A stretch of 64,000 nt of DNA, from the NCBI GenBank assembly GCA_900542735.1, contig UQOS01000003.1, positions 1 through 64,000 on the forward strand, read 5' to 3'. The notes beneath the pieces were generated by a model. It made no database searches, was not told the DNA's origin, and saw only the letters and a program-made list of their open reading frames with translations. This document shows positions 1-8,164 of the stretch, in pieces. Within the stretch, counting starts at the first letter, position 1; each line of letters starts with the position of its first letter. This DNA is from an uncultured Mycoplasmatota bacterium (GTDB taxonomy: Bacteria > Bacillota_I > Bacilli_A > RF39 > UBA660). The translations under genes were made by a program, and so were the position numbers.

Positions 1-2
1 CT

Positions 3-1097
3 AATACTAGTAAAGAGATTAAAATTAAGTTAACTTCTTTAAATGAAGTGAGTTCTAAATATGAATTATATTATATTCTAGATAAAACAAATGAAAATGT
101 AAGCGTCGGCTATAGTAAAGATACCAAAGATAATGTTTTAGGAACTATTGAAGGAAGTAGTAGTAAGATGATTAGTATTGTTGTTAGAAATGATAGTGAT
201 ACTAGTAGTAAAGTAACTTTTAAAGTGTTAGGTGGACTAGTTAATAATGAGTTAGCTTTAAAAGATGGAAATAGCTTAAATCAAGAATTAGCATTATGTA
301 ATTACGAAAAAGGTTATATATGGAATTTTGATTATATAGGAGGAGAGCAAGATTTTGTTACACCATGTAGCGGAACATACAAACTAGAAGTTTGGGGAGC
401 CCAAGGTGGAAGTAGGAGTTCCTATATTGGCGGGTATGGTGGATTTTCACAAGGAAAAATCAAACTAGAAAAAAATAGTCAGTTATTTATTAATATTGGT
501 GGGACTGGAACATCAAAAGTAGGAGGATATAATGGTGGTGGAACAAGAACATCAGGTGATACAACTGGGTGGTATGCTGGTTCAGGTGGTGGAGCAACTC
601 ATATCTCATTTACTTCAGGAATTTTATCATTGTTAGCTAATAATAGCCAAAATGTAATTATAATTGCTGGTGGTGGTGGTGGAGCAACTACTGCATCCAC
701 TTATAATGCTAATGGTGGAGCGGGAGGAGGTATTATTGGTTCTACTATTCATGGGCCTACTGGTGGAAATCAAACAGCAGCTGGAAAAAATGCAAATGGA
801 ACAATTACAGCATCGTTTGGAAAAGGAGCAAATAGTACTAATGAAGGTGCTGGAGGTGGAGGATATTATGGTGGTGGAAGTGGATTACATTCGGATATTG
901 GATATTCAGGAGCTGGAGGTTCTGGATATATAGGAAATCAGTTCCTAACTAATAAAGCCATGTATTGCTACAATTGTACTGAATCTCTAGAAGAATCTAC
1001 TAAAACTATTTCCACTACTTGTACTAGTAAAACTCCTACTGAAAACTGTAGTAAGCAAGGAAATGGTTACGCTAGAATTACTTATTTAGGAAACTAA
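3..1097 (+). CDS. Glycine-rich surface-type protein, 5' end cut off by window edge
   Basis: The frame is open from the first bases, so the GTG at 48 is probably internal and the true start lies upstream. After an N-terminal stretch without recognisable family, the motif CSGTYKLEVWGAQGG opens a long glycine-rich domain (about residues 105-300 counted from 48), like the glycine-rich domain of ALK/LTK-type receptors that also occurs in many bacterial surface proteins. The C-terminal part has six cysteines (CYNC, TTC, NCSKQGNGYARITYL) that could form disulfides, suggesting export. Function is unknown. A hairpin terminator follows. The assignment is to a domain type only; binding or adhesion is inference. 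Confidence 0.7.
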   Translation, partial: NTSKEIKIKLTSLNEVSSKYELYYILDKTNENVSVGYSKDTKDNVLGTIEGSSSKMISIVVRNDSDTSSKVTFKVLGGLVNNELALKDGNSLNQELALCNYEKGYIWNFDYIGGEQDFVTPCSGTYKLEVWGAQGGSRSSYIGGYGGFSQGKIKLEKNSQLFINIGGTGTSKVGGYNGGGTRTSGDTTGWYAGSGGGATHISFTSGILSLLANNSQNVIIIAGGGGGATTASTYNANGGAGGGIIGSTIHGPTGGNQTAAGKNANGTITASFGKGANSTNEGAGGGGYYGGGSGLHSDIGYSGAGGSGYIGNQFLTNKAMYCYNCTESLEESTKTISTTCTSKTPTENCSKQGNGYARITYLGN

Positions 1098-1143
1098 AAA
1101 AAGTTAAATTTTATATATTTTGATAAATTAAGATAAAAAGTAG

Positions 1144-1190
1144 AACTAATTTTAGGTTTTCTTTTAGTGAATTTTTAAAATTAGTTTTTA
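1144..1190 (+). terminator. Probable intrinsic terminator
   Basis: An 11-bp perfect stem (AACTAATTTTA with TAAAATTAGTT) and a 21-nt loop are followed by a T-rich run, downstream of the glycine-rich gene. Confidence 0.55.
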
Positions 1191-1316
1191 TTATGTTCTA
1201 GTTTTCTAAAATTAGCCATTTTACAGCACATTCTTGGCTTCTATTATATTATGTCTAATTGGAGTTATATTAGTTAATTTTGAATTAATTATAAAGTACA
1301 TAAATTTGAAAAATTA

Positions 1317-1346
1317 TTGCTTATAATCATGAAAAAATAGTATAAT
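1317..1346 (+). promoter_or_regulatory. Sigma-A type promoter
   Basis: TTGCTT and TATAAT are separated by 18 nt, about 24 nt before the ATG at 1370. The rest of the 272-bp gap holds only the upstream terminator and AT-rich sequence. Confidence 0.6.
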
Positions 1347-1369
1347 AACAGCACAAAGGGCGTGATACT

Positions 1370-2224
1370 ATGATAATTTTTTCAGAAGGAATAGCAGATG
1401 ATTATTTAGTGAATAGTAATGTGTCAAAAGAAAGAATAAAATTATTGGAAAGAGCATTAAGAAGAATAGGACACTTTGACAAAAGTAAACCGATTGAAAT
1501 CACAGAGTATCGTACTTCTAATAATATTCTAGATATCATATATTCAGTAAAAGATTTAGATAATACTACATTTGAATTTTATAACTTTGGATTAGATCAT
1601 GACCCAAAGAGTTTAACAAGATTTGAAAAAAACTATCAAGTAATAATGAAAAAAGCTAATAGCAATTTTATTTATAAATATAATTTTAAGCAATATAAAT
1701 CTATATATCCAGATTTTACTGAAAAATTAAGAATGATAGAAGTAAGTCAATCTTTACCAAATGAAAGAGTAGTAAAATTAGAATTACCATTATTTGCTTT
1801 CCCAAAGGTAAAAGTAGAAGAACAAGAAAAGACATATTTATTTATATATCCTAATAATAAAAAAGAAATCAATATGTTTTTATTAGAAAATTTTGATAAA
1901 CTAGTAGAAAATGTAAGAAACCTTAAAAACTTAAATATAGAAAACTTATTACCACTTTTACCTCATCAAAAACAGATAGGTAGCATTTATATTCGGTTAG
2001 GTACGAATAAATTAGCACAAATAGAATTCAGTAAAGGAATCATCACACGCTATGAAATAAATGAAGCTACTAAAAAGACTAATGTTAACTTATTAGATAA
2101 TATCACTATAAAAACAGAAAGTGGATTAGATGGCAACAAATCTATTTCTACCCAGACTTTGACAGAAGAAAATTATGAAAAAATATTAAAATCAGATTAT
2201 AAGAGATTGTTTAAAGAACTATAG
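1370..2224 (+). CDS. Hypothetical protein, 284 aa
   Basis: I do not recognise this family. It is a soluble, lysine- and asparagine-rich protein without signal peptide, membrane segment, cysteine motif or nucleotide-binding loop. The N-terminus (IIFSEGIADDYLVNSNVSKERIKLLERAL) looks helical; the C-terminal third looks beta-rich. The ATG is preceded by a weak site (AAAGGGCGTG) and a good promoter. It lies 29 nt upstream of ung on the same strand with no terminator between, so the two may be cotranscribed. No functional inference is justified from this context alone. Confidence 0.6.
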   Translation: MIIFSEGIADDYLVNSNVSKERIKLLERALRRIGHFDKSKPIEITEYRTSNNILDIIYSVKDLDNTTFEFYNFGLDHDPKSLTRFEKNYQVIMKKANSNFIYKYNFKQYKSIYPDFTEKLRMIEVSQSLPNERVVKLELPLFAFPKVKVEEQEKTYLFIYPNNKKEINMFLLENFDKLVENVRNLKNLNIENLLPLLPHQKQIGSIYIRLGTNKLAQIEFSKGIITRYEINEATKKTNVNLLDNITIKTESGLDGNKSISTQTLTEENYEKILKSDYKRLFKEL

Positions 2225-2253
2225 AATGATAAAATAAAGTAGCAGGTGATAGT

Positions 2254-2916
2254 ATGATAGGAAATGATTGGGACATTATTTTAAAAGAAGAAATGGAAAA
2301 ATCATATTTTAAAAATCTCTTAAATATAATAAAACACGAATATGAAACAAAAACGATTTATCCCAAACAAACAGAAATATTTAAAGCCTTTCGTAATACT
2401 TCTTATAAAGACACTAAAGTAGTAATTTTAGGACAAGATCCATATCACGGAGTAAATCAAGCAGAGGGATTATCTTTTTCTGTAAAAACAGGAATACAAA
2501 AACCACCATCACTACAAAATATTTTTAAAGAATTAGAAAGTGATTTAGGCTATAAAGTGCCACAAACTGGAAGTTTGGTACCATGGACTAGAGAAGGAGT
2601 TTTATTATTAAACACCGTTTTAACAGTAGAAGCAAATAAACCAGCTTCTCATAAAGACTTGGGTTGGGAAACATTTACAGATGAGGTAATTAAGAAAATA
2701 AATGAAAAAACTACTCCTGTTGTATTTATTTTATGGGGAAGTTTTGCTAGAAATAAAAAGAAACTAATTACCAATCCTATTCACTATATCATAGAATCTC
2801 CACACCCATCACCATTTTCAGCATATAGTGGATTCTTTGGTAGTAAACCATTTTCCAAAACTAATAATTTTTTAATTAGTAAAGGAATAAAGCCAATTAA
2901 CTGGGAAATAAAATAA
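2254..2916 (+). CDS. ung: Uracil-DNA glycosylase (family 1)
   Basis: Removes uracil from DNA by cleaving the N-glycosidic bond, starting base excision repair after cytosine deamination or dUMP incorporation. The water-activating motif GQDPYHG is at residues 60-66 (catalytic Asp62). LLLNTVLTVE and the C-terminal HPSPFSAY loop, with the catalytic His, are also present. At 220 aa it matches the usual length of the family. The start has a clear AGGTGA site. It sits between two proteins of unknown function and is probably transcribed with the upstream 284-aa gene. Confidence 0.97.
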   Translation: MIGNDWDIILKEEMEKSYFKNLLNIIKHEYETKTIYPKQTEIFKAFRNTSYKDTKVVILGQDPYHGVNQAEGLSFSVKTGIQKPPSLQNIFKELESDLGYKVPQTGSLVPWTREGVLLLNTVLTVEANKPASHKDLGWETFTDEVIKKINEKTTPVVFILWGSFARNKKKLITNPIHYIIESPHPSPFSAYSGFFGSKPFSKTNNFLISKGIKPINWEIK

Positions 2917-2940
2917 ATAGTATTCAGGGGGAATATAGAA

Positions 2941-4563
2941 ATGAATTTAGCATTAGTATACAAATCAAAAATAATAGAAGTAAAAGATAATATTGAAGAG
3001 TTAAAAGCAATTGATTTTGAATGTGATAATTATGAAGAAATATTAGAAAAAATAGAAAAAGATACTTCTAAAAATATAGAAGAAGCATATTACAAATTTA
3101 CTAATCCTGATTATTTTTTACCAGAAAGTTTAAACACTGTCTATGAAGAAGCAATTAAAAAAATAGATATACTAAATGAACAACTAACTAAAGAATATGA
3201 ATACTGTTATAAGTTAACTGTAAAAAGTAAATTATTAAATCAAAAATTAGATAATATAGAAGATAATGAAATTCAAAATATTATAACAGATATACAAAAA
3301 TTATTGTTCCAAATGAAAAAAATGCCAACCATTAATTATGATGATAATCAAAAATTAATAGAAGAAATTTATAAATTAGTCTATAGAGGAATTAAATTAG
3401 AACTTGCAAGTAAAAAAGATAGCCAGTTATTAGAAAAAATAAAAATAGATAATACTGATATTTCCTATGTTGCCAGTTTAATAAAAAAAGATATTTCAAA
3501 AGAAGAAGATAAAAGTAAGCAAGAAGAAATTCAAAGAAAGGTTCAAGAAATTAAGCAAAATGGATTTTCAGATATTTATTATCTAGATAAAGAGCTAATT
3601 GTAATGTTAACATCTAAGAAAGATAGTATACTAATTTCTAAGAAAGAGGACAAAATCTTAGAAAAAATAGAGGAATATGAAAATGCAAAAAAAGAATTAG
3701 AAGAAAAGCATAACTATTATGAGTTTAGTAATGAAGAAATAGAAAGAATCAAAATAAGAACAAAAAATTCTAAAAAAACAAGGAGAGTAAGAAAAATAGT
3801 TCTAACTGTTAATTGGGGACTAGTTGCAGGATTAGCAGCACTAATTAGTTTTAAAACAAAACCAATTTTTCAAGATAAAGAATATAAAACTATTACCACC
3901 TTATATGATTCAAGTACAGAGGATATTAGTTCTAATATAGAATATCTTTCAGAAGTAGATGATAGAGTTACCATTGTAGAATATCAACCATGGGAAGAGT
4001 GTGGAATTTTTAATACCCAATATAAAAGAAATATTTATACTTACGAATTAGATATTTCAAATATAAATTATGATGATGTTAAAGATTATTTAACATCAGA
4101 TTTTAAAGAGAAAGTTATTCCTACAAAAGAAGTGGAAAAAAGTACTAGTAAACCAAGTAATGAATATGAAGAAAGTGAATATGTAATCACAAAGCAAATA
4201 CAAGACAAACAGGATTCTATCATAACCGAGGAACTTGGGTTATGGATTATAATGTCAAGTTTAATTTCAACAGCAATTTTTTTATTTAATTTGCAATTTT
4301 TAAAGATAATTTATGAGGTATTTGACCAAAAACTATCTTTAAAGCAACTAAAACAAGTAGTAAGAAAAAATAAAGAAGATCTGATGACAGAAAAGAAAAA
4401 ATTGTTGGAAACAAAGCAAAAAATAGAAAAATTATACAACCAAATTTCAAATTTAAAATCATCTATTGAAGTAGAATACGAAGAATTGCCTATTGCCTTA
4501 AAAGAAAATGAGAAAATCAAAAGAAAAATTCTAACCATAGAAGAAGATAATATAGAAAAATAA
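2941..4563 (+). CDS. Coiled-coil membrane protein of unknown function, 540 aa
   Basis: Not recognised. Residues 1-280 are charged and strongly helical (many E/K heptads). A first hydrophobic segment follows a basic patch (KKTRRVRKIVLTVNWGLVAGLAALISF, about 275-301). Then comes a polar region of about 125 residues and a second membrane segment (LGLWIIMSSLISTAIFLFNL, about 428-447). The C-terminal 90 residues are again coiled coil. This suggests two long cytoplasmic coiled coils with a short outer loop, or the inverse. A strong AGGGGG site precedes the ATG. It ends at a terminator shared with the convergent lemA gene. Confidence 0.6.
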   Translation: MNLALVYKSKIIEVKDNIEELKAIDFECDNYEEILEKIEKDTSKNIEEAYYKFTNPDYFLPESLNTVYEEAIKKIDILNEQLTKEYEYCYKLTVKSKLLNQKLDNIEDNEIQNIITDIQKLLFQMKKMPTINYDDNQKLIEEIYKLVYRGIKLELASKKDSQLLEKIKIDNTDISYVASLIKKDISKEEDKSKQEEIQRKVQEIKQNGFSDIYYLDKELIVMLTSKKDSILISKKEDKILEKIEEYENAKKELEEKHNYYEFSNEEIERIKIRTKNSKKTRRVRKIVLTVNWGLVAGLAALISFKTKPIFQDKEYKTITTLYDSSTEDISSNIEYLSEVDDRVTIVEYQPWEECGIFNTQYKRNIYTYELDISNINYDDVKDYLTSDFKEKVIPTKEVEKSTSKPSNEYEESEYVITKQIQDKQDSIITEELGLWIIMSSLISTAIFLFNLQFLKIIYEVFDQKLSLKQLKQVVRKNKEDLMTEKKKLLETKQKIEKLYNQISNLKSSIEVEYEELPIALKENEKIKRKILTIEEDNIEK

Positions 4564-4596
4564 CATACCACAATTTTGATATGTTATTTTTCTTTT
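4561..4596. terminator. Bidirectional terminator between convergent genes
   Basis: TAACATA (4561-4567) pairs with TATGTTA (4580-4586), followed by a T run on the plus strand and an A/T run usable on the minus strand. The stem contains the stop codons of both flanking genes. Confidence 0.7.
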
Positions 4597-5126
4597 AAAA
4601 TCTCTAGTGTTTCAATTTTTTCTTCTTTAAAAAACTCTTCTTTTTTATAATGAAATAAATGCGCAACAATACTAGAAGGAATAGAACTAACTAAATTATT
4701 ATATAAAACAATATTATCATTATAATACTTTTTAGCAGCGTTTAAGTCATTATCAATATCAATTAAATCTTCATTAATATTTTTAAGTGCTTCTATTTCA
4801 GATAACTTTTTATCTAAATCTAGTAAACTATGATATTCACGTAAAGCAATTGTTAATTCATGATTTAAATCAAATCTACTAAGTTTTTTATTTTTAATTT
4901 TCACTAAATTATCTAATAGCTGAGCATCTTTATATTTTTTATTATTTTCTTTGATAATAGTAACAGTTCGTTCTAATAGATTCAATTTTTTTTCGAATAA
5001 AATATCGATATTATTAAAAGCTTCACTTATTTTAATTTTAAGTAGTTGAAATTGATTATAAAATCCTATTTCTATCATAATAAAAATCATAATAAGAGCA
5101 CCAATTGCTACAATAACATAATACAT
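4584..5126 (-). CDS. lemA: LemA family protein
   Basis: Membrane-anchored helical protein of the widespread LemA family; its cellular role is not well defined. One N-terminal hydrophobic segment (MYYVIVAIGALIMIFIMIEIGFYNQF, residues 1-26) is followed by the family pattern: KISEAFNNIDILFEKKLNLLERTVTIIK, then a long helix, then NAAKKYYNDNIVLYNNLVSSIPSSIVAHLF. The last part matches the conserved ARRYYN...YN...FPS signature. Its 180 aa are normal for the family. It is transcribed alone, downstream of the gerQ terminator. Membership is clear from the pattern; no function is inferred. Confidence 0.85.
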   Translation of the reverse strand: MYYVIVAIGALIMIFIMIEIGFYNQFQLLKIKISEAFNNIDILFEKKLNLLERTVTIIKENNKKYKDAQLLDNLVKIKNKKLSRFDLNHELTIALREYHSLLDLDKKLSEIEALKNINEDLIDIDNDLNAAKKYYNDNIVLYNNLVSSIPSSIVAHLFHYKKEEFFKEEKIETLEILKEK

Positions 5127-5220
5127 ATATCATACCTACTTTCTACTACATTTTATCATGATAGCTCTTTTTAGTAAATATTGGATTAACAAATTAACAG
5201 ATACTTTTAGTTAAGTAAAA

Positions 5221-5247
5221 AAGTCTATTTTTAAAAATAGGCTTTTA
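5221..5247 (-). terminator. Terminator after gerQ
   Basis: Stem of about 9 bp (AAGTCTATT/AATAGGCTT with one G-U pair). On the minus strand it ends in a run of T. It separates gerQ from lemA. Confidence 0.6.
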
Positions 5248-5267
5248 TTATACTAGAAAATAAATTT

Positions 5268-5639
5268 TTAATAGGAAATATCTCCCTCAAATACAGCATA
5301 ATTAATATATACTAACCAAAGTAAAACTGTTTGCCCTAAATCATTTTTAAGTAGTAAATAATCTCTGCCACTTGCTAAAATATTACCTGTAAAGGCACGG
5401 TCACGCCACTCAATAGAATCAGGATAAGAAAAATAAGCAGTGACTTTTTTTCCAGGATTTCTAGAAAATAAATTTTCAGCATATTGTGGATTAATTTGTG
5501 TATTAGTACCGTTATTATTGCTACTATTATTACTATTTAAATTAGAATATCCTGGAATATTCATATATGGAGGATAAGTACTCTGATTAGGAATATAAGT
5601 AGGATTATTTAATCCATTACTTGTATAATTTTGGTTCAT
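5268..5639 (-). CDS. gerQ: Spore coat protein GerQ
   Basis: Inner-coat protein which, in Bacillus subtilis, is cross-linked by transglutaminase and is needed for the cortex hydrolase CwlJ to act in germination. The N-terminal half (residues 1-50) is low-complexity, rich in N, P, S and Y. The C-terminal 75 residues match the GerQ core: NPGKKVTAYFSYPDSIEW, GRDYLLLKNDLGQTVLLW and the final YINYAVFEGDISY. Start ATG at 5639 follows AGAAGGGA. A sigma-E-like promoter lies just upstream, inside the end of the PBP gene, as expected for a mother-cell coat gene. It is direct evidence that the organism sporulates. Confidence 0.9.
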   Translation of the reverse strand: MNQNYTSNGLNNPTYIPNQSTYPPYMNIPGYSNLNSNNSSNNNGTNTQINPQYAENLFSRNPGKKVTAYFSYPDSIEWRDRAFTGNILASGRDYLLLKNDLGQTVLLWLVYINYAVFEGDISY

Positions 5640-5659
5640 AATTTCCCTTCTTTCATTTA

Positions 5660-5687
5660 AATCTATGCAAAAGAAAAGAGAATATGA
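5660..5687 (-). promoter_or_regulatory. Candidate sigma-E promoter for gerQ
   Basis: Read on the minus strand: TCATATT (5687-5681), 13 nt, CATAGATT (5667-5660). These match the known sigma-E patterns KMATATT and CATANANT, with a spacer one base short of usual. It lies 21 nt before the start codon. Confidence 0.5.
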
Positions 5688-5690
5688 TTT

Positions 5691-7655
5691 TTAGTTATTC
5701 TCCATAATCTCATCAAAAACAGGATCGGAATCAGTTGGCTCTGTTCCTCTAACATAATACATAATTCGTTTATGACTATCATTTTCAGTAGCAGGTTTTC
5801 CCGTAATTGGATTTACTAATACTCCAACTACATTACTAGGTTGTTTATACCAACTATCTTCATGACCAGCTAAATAACCTTCCATAGCATCTACCCAAAT
5901 ATTTCTAGAATATTTATAGTCAGATACTGCTAAAGAGTCATTATCATCATATCCTACCCAAACTGCAGTAACAATTTCTTTATTATAACCAATAGACCAG
6001 TGGTCTGTATCTGTTGTTCCACTTTTTAAAGCTAATTTATGCTTAATTCTAGGAGCTATTCCAATTGCTGTAGGATAATTATAATCAATAAAACTAGAGT
6101 CATAAGTAGTTGTTAATAAATCACTTAAAATAAAAGTCAAACTTTTATTCAAAATATTTTCTTTTTTAATCTTTTTTTCATATAAAACGTGCCCCTTTAA
6201 ATCTTCAACTTTAGATATTAAATGACCATCTACTTTATAACCCTCATTCGCAAAACTAGAATAAGCACTTGCCATTTCAATAATATTAATACTAGCTGTA
6301 CCCAAAGGAAGAGAAGGAATTTCCTCTAATTTTGAAGTAATACCAAGTCTTCTAGAAATATCGATTAAAGCGTCTTCTCCTAAAAACATATGTGTTTTTA
6401 CTGCATAAATATTATCAGAATAAGAAATTGCAGTAGCAAGTGAAATCGGTTTATTACCATAAGTACCACCATAATTTTGTGGAGAATATGTCTTATTATT
6501 GGAAAAAGTAAAAGTAGTCTCACTACTCATAAAAGTGGTACTAGAAGTAAAACCATTTTCTAAAGCAGCATAATAAAGAATAGGTTTCATAGTAGAACCA
6601 ACTTGTCTAGTAGATTGATAAGCACGATTATATTGACTACTACTATAATCTCTACCACCAACTAAAGCAAGTATCTTACCAGTATTAGGATCCATCATAA
6701 CACTAGCTACCTGTAAATCTTTATCTGTATTCATGTTGTTTTTGACACTATTTTCTAATATCTTCTGGCTATTCATATCTAAATTAGTATAAATCTTAAT
6801 TCCACCAGTTTCTAAATAAGAATCTGGAATCTGTTTTAAAGTCTTTAACTCTTTCATAACAGCATCTTGATAGTACATAATAGTAGATAGTTCCTGATAG
6901 TTTTTCTCACCCACAATATTAATTGGCTCCTCTTTTGCTTGATTATATTCTTCTTCGGTAATCTTTTTCTTTTTATAAAGGTTATATAAGATATTAATCT
7001 GTCTTTTTTTAGCTAAATCATAATTAATTAAAGGTGAATAATTAGAAGGAGATTTAGGAATTCCTACTAAAAGAGCAGCTTCTGCTAGTGTCAAATCTTT
7101 AGCCTTTTTATCAAAATAAAACTTACTAGCATTTTCAATACCATACATACCATGTCCATAATTAATAGTATTTAAATAGCCCTCTAATATTTCATTTTTA
7201 CTGTAACCAACCTCTAATTTTAAAGTGAGCCATAACTCATTAATCTTTCTTTCCCAAGTCTTATCAAAGTCTAAAAATAGATTCTTAGCATACTGCTGTG
7301 AAATTGTACTAGCTCCTTGTTTTGTACTACCAGAAGTGATATTAACATACATAGCTTTCATAATACGCAAAGGATCAATTCCCATATGTTTATAAAAGTG
7401 CTGATCTTCTGTATTAATAGTAGCCATAACGACATAATTAGAAATATCATCAAGTGCTACCCATTCTTGAGAACCACTTCCTTGAAAGAATAATTCATTA
7501 GCATTATCATACATTAAAAAAGCATTAGCTGATTTAATTTCTAATCTTGGACTCATTTTAATATATAAAATAAGAGCTCCCAAACTAATCCCTATAAAAG
7601 CAATTAAAATAAGAAATATTTTTAATACTTTTTTGATTCTTTTAAATTTTTTCAT
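5691..7655 (-). CDS. Class A penicillin-binding protein (transglycosylase/transpeptidase)
   Basis: Polymerises lipid II into glycan strands and cross-links them outside the membrane. A basic N-terminus and one membrane anchor (about residues 12-32) precede the GT51 domain, with INTEDQHFYKHMGID (catalytic Glu83) and GASTISQQYAKNLFL. The transpeptidase domain shows STMK (Ser354, Lys357), SDN (413-415) and KSGT (544-547), so both active sites look intact. At 654 aa it is of PBP1a/PBP2d type size. The start follows GGAGG. It is only 51 nt upstream of gerQ; which Bacillus paralogue it equals cannot be told from sequence alone. Confidence 0.95.
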   Translation of the reverse strand: MKKFKRIKKVLKIFLILIAFIGISLGALILYIKMSPRLEIKSANAFLMYDNANELFFQGSGSQEWVALDDISNYVVMATINTEDQHFYKHMGIDPLRIMKAMYVNITSGSTKQGASTISQQYAKNLFLDFDKTWERKINELWLTLKLEVGYSKNEILEGYLNTINYGHGMYGIENASKFYFDKKAKDLTLAEAALLVGIPKSPSNYSPLINYDLAKKRQINILYNLYKKKKITEEEYNQAKEEPINIVGEKNYQELSTIMYYQDAVMKELKTLKQIPDSYLETGGIKIYTNLDMNSQKILENSVKNNMNTDKDLQVASVMMDPNTGKILALVGGRDYSSSQYNRAYQSTRQVGSTMKPILYYAALENGFTSSTTFMSSETTFTFSNNKTYSPQNYGGTYGNKPISLATAISYSDNIYAVKTHMFLGEDALIDISRRLGITSKLEEIPSLPLGTASINIIEMASAYSSFANEGYKVDGHLISKVEDLKGHVLYEKKIKKENILNKSLTFILSDLLTTTYDSSFIDYNYPTAIGIAPRIKHKLALKSGTTDTDHWSIGYNKEIVTAVWVGYDDNDSLAVSDYKYSRNIWVDAMEGYLAGHEDSWYKQPSNVVGVLVNPITGKPATENDSHKRIMYYVRGTEPTDSDPVFDEIMENN

Positions 7656-7732
7656 AACAGCCTCCAGTCTCTAACTTTAGTATGAAAAAAAATAAAAGAA
7701 CTATGTATTTTAAATTAAAATTTATATTTTTC

Positions 7733-7760
7733 TTGAAATTATCTTATCTTATGTTATAAT
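7733..7760 (+). promoter_or_regulatory. Sigma-A promoter for the DUF1934-argS operon
   Basis: TTGAAA and TATAAT with a 16-nt spacer. The expected transcription start near 7767 leaves room for the GGGA ribosome site only before the ATG at 7793. Confidence 0.7.
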
Positions 7761-7792
7761 CTGTCTTAGAAATTTAAATGGGAATGAAATTT

Positions 7793-8155
7793 ATGAAAAA
7801 GAAGAAATTAACAATTCACTTAATTACCAGTACTACTCAGGAACAATATAATATACTAGGTGAATATGATAAAGAAAATGGGAAAATTATTTACCAAGAA
7901 AGTAAGAATTTACTAACAGATGTTGTATTAGACTTAAATAATAAAATTCTAACTAGAAAAAATAAAGATTACTGTTTAAATTATCATTTACTAGAAGGTA
8001 AAGTAACAGAAAATGAAATAATAATAAATGATTTACAGAAAAGTCTTTACTTAAATATAAAGACAAATAAGTTTGAAATTACGGATAATAAAGTAGAAAT
8101 TAAATATTCTATATTAGATAGTAATGAAAAAATCCACTATATAGTAGAATTTTAG
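7793..8155 (+). CDS. DUF1934 family protein (YwiB-like)
   Basis: Small beta-barrel (lipocalin/calycin-like) family of unknown role, typically encoded just upstream of argS in Firmicutes, as here. The sequence shows alternating hydrophobic beta strands (KLTIHLITST, GKIIYQESK, KVEIKYSIL, IHYIVEF). In-frame ATGs at 7778 and 7784 exist, but the promoter at 7733-7760 and the GGGAATGA site favour 7793, giving about 120 aa. The gap to argS is 9 nt and contains the argS ribosome site, so the pair is an operon. Confidence 0.75.
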   Translation: MKKKKLTIHLITSTTQEQYNILGEYDKENGKIIYQESKNLLTDVVLDLNNKILTRKNKDYCLNYHLLEGKVTENEIIINDLQKSLYLNIKTNKFEITDNKVEIKYSILDSNEKIHYIVEF

Positions 8156-8164
8156 GAGGAAACT

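Noticed and set aside
664..933. Overlapping frame in the glycine-rich gene
   Set aside because: Alternative frame of GGT/GGA repeats; no ribosome site and no family resemblance.
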